A stretch of 64,000 bases of DNA, taken from positions 5,270,001-5,334,000 of the forward strand of contig NZ_CP109031.1 in assembly GCF_036226925.1 (NCBI RefSeq). The letters are read 5' to 3'. Source of the stretch: Streptomyces sp. NBC_00659. GTDB lineage: Bacteria > Actinomycetota > Actinomycetes > Streptomycetales > Streptomycetaceae. This document shows, one piece after another, positions 60,489 to 64,000 of this stretch (the first letter of the stretch is position 1; each line of letters starts with the position of its first letter). The position numbers and the translations under genes were made by a program. The notes below the pieces were generated by a model. It did not search any database, had not been told where the DNA came from, and worked only from the letters and a program-made list of their open reading frames with translations.

Positions 60489-61010
60489 TTATTCGGAGTT
60501 GAGCGCGGCCGTCCCCGGCTGTGCTCCCAGCCGGAACAGCGCCCAGACGACCTTGCCGCTGAGCGTTCCGGCGAGCGGGTGCCAGCCCCAGCTGTCCGAG
60601 AACGAGTCGACCAGGAAGAGGCCGCGCCCCGACTCCGCCGAGAAGTCGTCCGAGTCGCCGGCGACCGGACTCTCGTGACTGGGATCGCGCACCGCGCACA
60701 CCAGCCGTGAGGTCCACCTCATCAAGTGCAGCCGTACGGGCGGCCCTTGGTCGTCCTTGCGGGGGGTGTCCGCGGGCAGCGCGTGCCGCAGGGCGTTGGT
60801 GACGAGTTCGGAGACCACCAGGCAGACGTCGTCGAAACGGTCGCCGATCTCCCACTGTTCCAGCGTTCCGCGGGTGAACTGCCGGGCCTCGCGCACCGCT
60901 TCGTAGCGGGCGGGCAAGGCGCACGAAGCGGCGCTGGACACGGCCGCGGGATCGAGAGGCGGAAGTCCCTGCCGTAAGGGTTCGAGCATGGTCGATCCAT
61001 TCGTCCCCAT
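60489..61010 (-). CDS. HATPase_c anti-sigma-type protein (AbaA/RsbW-like)
   Basis: A 173-residue HATPase fold: DDVCLVVSELVTNALRHALP carries the Mg-binding Asn in the N-box, VCAVRDPSH is G1-like, and ESGRGLFLVDSFSDSWGW is the G2 motif, so it looks like a functional ATP binder. Family: actinobacterial RsbW-like proteins in the whiJ-type cluster. ATG 61010 has GGGAG 9 bases upstream; the longer frame runs into the 28-bp element. Divergent from the XRE regulator with 300 bases between. Confidence 0.88.
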   Translation of the reverse strand: MGTNGSTMLEPLRQGLPPLDPAAVSSAASCALPARYEAVREARQFTRGTLEQWEIGDRFDDVCLVVSELVTNALRHALPADTPRKDDQGPPVRLHLMRWTSRLVCAVRDPSHESPVAGDSDDFSAESGRGLFLVDSFSDSWGWHPLAGTLSGKVVWALFRLGAQPGTAALNSE

Positions 61011-61084
61011 GCGAGGCACTCCCGGGTGTTCGCGGTCGTTGCGATGCAGCGGTGGCGCGGGGACCATGGTTCCGAATGCGTACA

Positions 61085-61112
61085 GCAGATGCAAGGGCAG
61101 ATGCACGTGCAC
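61085..61112 (-). promoter_or_regulatory. 28-bp element upstream of the HATPase gene (copy B)
   Basis: Inverted copy of the element at 59957-59984 (27 of 28 identical). It lies 75 bases upstream of the HATPase start, almost the same distance as copy A from the DUF397 start, so both genes are likely under one regulator. Confidence 0.75.
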
Positions 61113-61309
61113 GTGCCCGAATTGGACCTTCCTCTGCTACTTCTTGCTCATTTCTTCCTTCACCTTATTCTCGGTTGTCGACGCTTCACTGATCGTTTCC
61201 TGTGCGCAGGCTTTGGCTGCTTTCCGTTTCCGTAACTGAGCGAGTACTGCTTGAAGTGTTTTAGTGGCAGACTTCGGCGTCTGGAAGACGGTTGGGGAGG
61301 CTGACGAAC

Positions 61310-62173
61310 GTGAGCGCTGGTGAGTCGAGCGGCTCGGTGGTGCGGCGCATGCTGCTGGGGTCACATCTGCGGCGCCTGCGTGAGGCGCGTGGCATCACCC
61401 GTGAAGCGGCCGGCTACTCGATCCGTGCCTCCGAATCGAAGATCAGCCGTATGGAGTTGGGAAGGGTGAGCTTCAAGACCCGCGATGTCGAGGATCTGCT
61501 GACGCTCTACGGCATCACCGACGAGGCCGAGCGCAAGTCCCTGGTCTCGCTCGCCAAGGAGGCCAACGTCGCGGGCTGGTGGCACAGTTACTCCGACGTC
61601 CTGCCCAGCTGGTTCCCCACCTACGTCGGCCTGGAAGGCGCGGCCCACCTGATCCGGGTGTACGAGGTGCAGTTCGTGCACGGACTGCTCCAGACCGAGG
61701 CGTACGCCCACGCCGTCGTCCGGCGCGGGATGAAGGGCGCCTCCGCCGGCGACGTCGACCGGCGGGTGGCCCTGCGCCTGGAGCGGCAGAAGTACCTCGT
61801 CTCCGAGAACGCCCCCGAGTTCCACATCGTCCTCGACGAGGCCGCGCTGCGCCGCCCGTACGGCGACCGCGAGGTGATGCGCGGACAGCTCCAGCACCTG
61901 ATCGAGGTCTCCGAGCGGCCCAACGTGCGGCTTCAGGTCATGCCGTTCAGCTTCGGCGGGCACTCCGGGGAGAGCGGCGCCTTCACCATCCTGAGCTTCC
62001 CCGAGTCCGATCTGTCGGACGTCGTCTATCTGGAGCAGCTCACCAGCGCGCTCTACCTGGACAAACGCGAGGACGTCAACCAGTACGAGGGCGCGCTCAA
62101 GCAGCTCCAGCAGGACAGCCCCGGACCGGACGAGAGCCGCGATCTGCTGCGAGGACTGCTCCAGCTCTCCTGA
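61310..62173 (+). CDS. XRE-family regulator with DUF5753 (WhiJ-like)
   Basis: A 287-residue protein. Residues about 15-70 form a helix-turn-helix (MLLGSHLRRLREARGITREA, RASESKISRMELGRVSFKTRDVEDLLTLYG), and 95-280 are DUF5753 (WWHSYSDVLPSWFPTYVGLE ... FVHGLLQTEAYAHAVV ... NVRLQVMPFSFGGHSG). This is the WhiJ-type architecture. GTG 61310 with GGGGAGG 9 bases upstream. Its divergent promoter region (61113-61309) is unusually AT-rich. Probable regulator of the DUF397/HATPase partners. Confidence 0.92.
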   Translation: MSAGESSGSVVRRMLLGSHLRRLREARGITREAAGYSIRASESKISRMELGRVSFKTRDVEDLLTLYGITDEAERKSLVSLAKEANVAGWWHSYSDVLPSWFPTYVGLEGAAHLIRVYEVQFVHGLLQTEAYAHAVVRRGMKGASAGDVDRRVALRLERQKYLVSENAPEFHIVLDEAALRRPYGDREVMRGQLQHLIEVSERPNVRLQVMPFSFGGHSGESGAFTILSFPESDLSDVVYLEQLTSALYLDKREDVNQYEGALKQLQQDSPGPDESRDLLRGLLQLS

Positions 62174-62308
62174 GAGCGGCCCCGGACTTCCCTGGTATCC
62201 CTCAACTCCCTTGAAACACAAGTACGATGACATGTGATCAGACCGTGATCGGATGTCTGCTGACCCGGGCCAAGGACTGCCTCGGCAGCACAGGGATTGA
62301 GGGAGCAC

Positions 62309-63769
62309 ATGTCGTCCTACTTCACCGACCTGGCCCAGCAGTACATCGACGGCGAGTGGCGCCCGGGAACGGGCTCCTGGGACATCATCGATTTCAACCC
62401 GTACGACGGCGAGAAGCTGGCGTCGATCACGATAGCCACGGTCGACGAGGTCGATGACGCCTACCGCGCCGCCGAGCGCGCCCAGAAGAAGTGGGGCGCG
62501 ACGAACGCGTACGCGCGCCGCGCGGTCTTCGAGAAGGCGCTCGCCGTCATCGACGAGCGCGAGGAAGAGATCACCGAGGTGATCATCGCCGAGCTCGGCG
62601 GCACCCGCCTCAAGGCGGCCTTCGAGCTGCACCTCGTCCGGGAGTTCCTGCGCGAGTCGGTCCAGCTCGCGCTGCGCCCCGAGGGGAAGATCATCCCCTC
62701 GCCGGTCGACGGCAAGGAGAACCGCCTCTATCGCGTGCCGGTCGGTGTCGTCGGCGTCATCAGCCCCTTCAACTTCCCCTTCCTGCTGTCGGTCAAGTCC
62801 GTCGCCCCCGCCCTCGCGCTCGGCAACGGCGTGGTCCTGAAGCCGCACCAGAACACCCCGATCGCCGGCGGTTCCCTGGTCGCGAAGATCTTCGAGGAGG
62901 CGGGCCTGCCCGGCGGTCTCCTCAACGTCGTCATCACCGACATCGCCGAGATCGGCGACGCCTTCATCGAGCACCCGGTGCCGAAGGTCATCTCCTTCAC
63001 CGGCTCCGACAAGGTCGGCCGGCACGTCGCCACGGTCTGCGCCGCGAACTTCAAGCGCTCGGTGCTCGAACTGGGCGGCAACAGCGCCCTGGTGGTCCTG
63101 GAGGACGCGGACATCGACTACGCGGTCGACGCGGCGGTCTTCAGCCGTTTCGTCCACCAGGGGCAGGTCTGCATGGCCGCCAACCGCGTCCTCGTGGACC
63201 GGTCGATCGAGGCCGAGTTCACCGAGAAGTTCGTCGCCAAGGTCAAGACGCTGAAGACCGGCGACCCCAGGGACCCGCAGACTGTCATCGGCCCGGTCAT
63301 CAACTCCTCCCAGGCGGACGCGCTGTCGGGCGTCGTCGAGCAGGCGATCACCGAGGGCGCCACCGCCCTGCTGCACGGCAGCACCACGGACAACATGGTC
63401 GAGCCCTCCGTCCTGACCGGCGTCCCCGCCGACTCGGACCTGCTCCGCCAGGAGGTCTTCGGCCCGGTCGTCTTCCTCGTCCCGTTCGACGGGGAGGAGG
63501 AGGCGGTCCGGATCGTCAACGACACCCCGTACGGGCTCTCGGGCGCCGTCCATACGGCCGACATCGAGCGCGGCGTGAACTTCGCCAAGCAGATCGACAC
63601 CGGCATGTTCCACGTCAACGACGGCACCGTCCACGACGAGCCCCTCGTCCCCTTCGGCGGTGAGAAGCAGTCCGGCATCGGCCGTCTGAACGGCGAGACG
63701 ACGGTCGACTCCTTCACCACGACGAAGTGGATCTCGGTGCAGCACGGGCGGAGCCGCTTCCCCTTCTGA
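62309..63769 (+). CDS. Aldehyde dehydrogenase (NAD(P)+)
   Basis: A 486-residue aldehyde dehydrogenase: VGVISPFNFPFLLSVKSVAPALALGNGVVLKPH, the catalytic Glu in VLELGGNSALVVLE, and the catalytic Cys in HQGQVCMAANRVLVD. C-terminal PFGGEKQSGIGRLNGE is the oligomerisation region. Related to benzaldehyde-type dehydrogenases. It oxidises an aldehyde to acid; substrate unknown. GAGGGAG lies just before ATG 62309. Not obviously linked to the preceding XRE gene. Confidence 0.93.
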   Translation: MSSYFTDLAQQYIDGEWRPGTGSWDIIDFNPYDGEKLASITIATVDEVDDAYRAAERAQKKWGATNAYARRAVFEKALAVIDEREEEITEVIIAELGGTRLKAAFELHLVREFLRESVQLALRPEGKIIPSPVDGKENRLYRVPVGVVGVISPFNFPFLLSVKSVAPALALGNGVVLKPHQNTPIAGGSLVAKIFEEAGLPGGLLNVVITDIAEIGDAFIEHPVPKVISFTGSDKVGRHVATVCAANFKRSVLELGGNSALVVLEDADIDYAVDAAVFSRFVHQGQVCMAANRVLVDRSIEAEFTEKFVAKVKTLKTGDPRDPQTVIGPVINSSQADALSGVVEQAITEGATALLHGSTTDNMVEPSVLTGVPADSDLLRQEVFGPVVFLVPFDGEEEAVRIVNDTPYGLSGAVHTADIERGVNFAKQIDTGMFHVNDGTVHDEPLVPFGGEKQSGIGRLNGETTVDSFTTTKWISVQHGRSRFPF

Positions 63770-63799
63770 GACGCCTTCGCGTGATCGTTCAGCGCGCCC

Positions 63800-63834
63800 G
63801 GACCCTTGCGGACAGAAACTGACCGCAAGGGTCC
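63800..63834 (+). terminator. Terminator of the aldehyde dehydrogenase gene
   Basis: GGACCCTTGCGG (63800-63811) pairs with CCGCAAGGGTCC (63823-63834), 30 bases past the stop codon. Confidence 0.85.
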
Positions 63835-63883
63835 GTAGCGTCATCGGTGTCATCCGGAAGGACCCGATGAAAGGCGGCCGGTC

Positions 63884-64000
63884 ATGGTCACGCATGTGCG
63901 AGCGGAAGAACGGGGCGACGAGTGCGGGGCACTGCTCGCCTTCATCGAGGAGCAGCGCGGCGGTATCCGCCGGTCGCTGCTCGGGCTGACCGAGGAACAG
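63884..64000 (+). CDS. DinB/DUF664-like protein, N-terminal fragment
   Basis: Thirty-nine codons up to the right edge: MVTHVRAEERGDECGALLAF then IEEQRGGIRRSLLGLTEEQ. The pattern LLAFIEEQRGGIRRSLLGLT matches the first helix of DinB-family DUF664 four-helix-bundle proteins of Streptomyces. The ATG at 63884 has AAAGGCGG upstream. Most of the protein is outside the window, so the family call rests on this helix only. Confidence 0.6.
   Translation, partial: MVTHVRAEERGDECGALLAFIEEQRGGIRRSLLGLTEEQ

Noticed and set aside
61137..61364. Minus-strand frame ending QAVLAQLRKRKAAKACAQET
   Set aside because: It has Lys/Glu-rich content only because the DNA is AT-rich, has no ribosome site and overlaps the start of the XRE gene.

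Overview
The window is GC-rich, densely coded actinobacterial chromosome, almost certainly Streptomyces. Evidence: strong third-position G/C, frequent GTG and TTG starts, many lipoproteins with long signal peptides, an AfsR/SARP regulator, a DUF397/XRE/HATPase (whiJ-type) cluster, and a gene order that I recall from the bldG region of S. coelicolor (acetyl-CoA synthetase, SulP-carbonic anhydrase, Tad genes, DUF1998 helicase, bldG, anti-sigma factor, H+-pyrophosphatase, topA, tmk, holB, tRNA-Thr). That match is from memory, not from a search.

Layout. 1-11 kb: a minus-strand operon nhaA - holin-like - alpha/beta hydrolase (cut by the left edge), acetyl-CoA synthetase, a SulP-carbonic anhydrase fusion, a deacetylase-like lipoprotein, then a MinD/CooC-like ATPase divergent from a degenerate Fic-fold protein. 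11-18.6 kb: a HAD phosphatase, a 6C small RNA, and a translationally coupled Tad/Flp secretion operon (CpaE-like, TadA, TadB, TadC, Flp-like pilin, TadE-like, TadG-like). 18.6-25.7 kb: DUF1998 helicase divergent from bldG and its anti-sigma partner, then hppA and a lipoprotein. 25.8-38.4 kb: a methyltransferase, a repeat-rich non-coding stretch, a small membrane protein, topA, a transporter-thymidylate kinase fusion, DNA polymerase III delta', a secreted tripeptidyl aminopeptidase-type hydrolase and tRNA-Thr(CGT).

38.4-48.2 kb looks accessory: a decayed integrase end beside the tRNA, two IPT/TIG repeat proteins without signal peptides, a secreted Ig-like protein, a reductase with a damaged N-terminus, a MarR regulator with an MFS exporter, an APC permease, a frameshifted DUF3052 gene and a family 2 glycosyltransferase. 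48.6-64 kb: a giant AfsR-type regulator, a family A DNA polymerase without 5' nuclease, a Clp-N/HTH protein with a striking double operator, a DUF2786 protein, two lipoproteins, a VOC-ArsR-SRPBCC operon under a large palindromic operator, the whiJ-type cluster, an aldehyde dehydrogenase and the start of a DinB-like gene.

Most striking regulatory structures: (i) a 28-bp element present once upstream of the DUF397 gene and once, inverted, upstream of the HATPase gene, at nearly equal distance from each start; (ii) two promoters, for the Clp-N gene and the VOC operon, whose -35/-10 boxes sit inside perfect inverted repeats and whose predicted +1 is the A of the start codon, so both mRNAs should be leaderless; (iii) a 6C RNA directly ahead of the Tad operon. 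Protein oddities include the MFS-Tmk-coiled coil fusion, an anti-sigma factor lacking the N-box Asn, and repeat-driven low-complexity insertions in several regulators.
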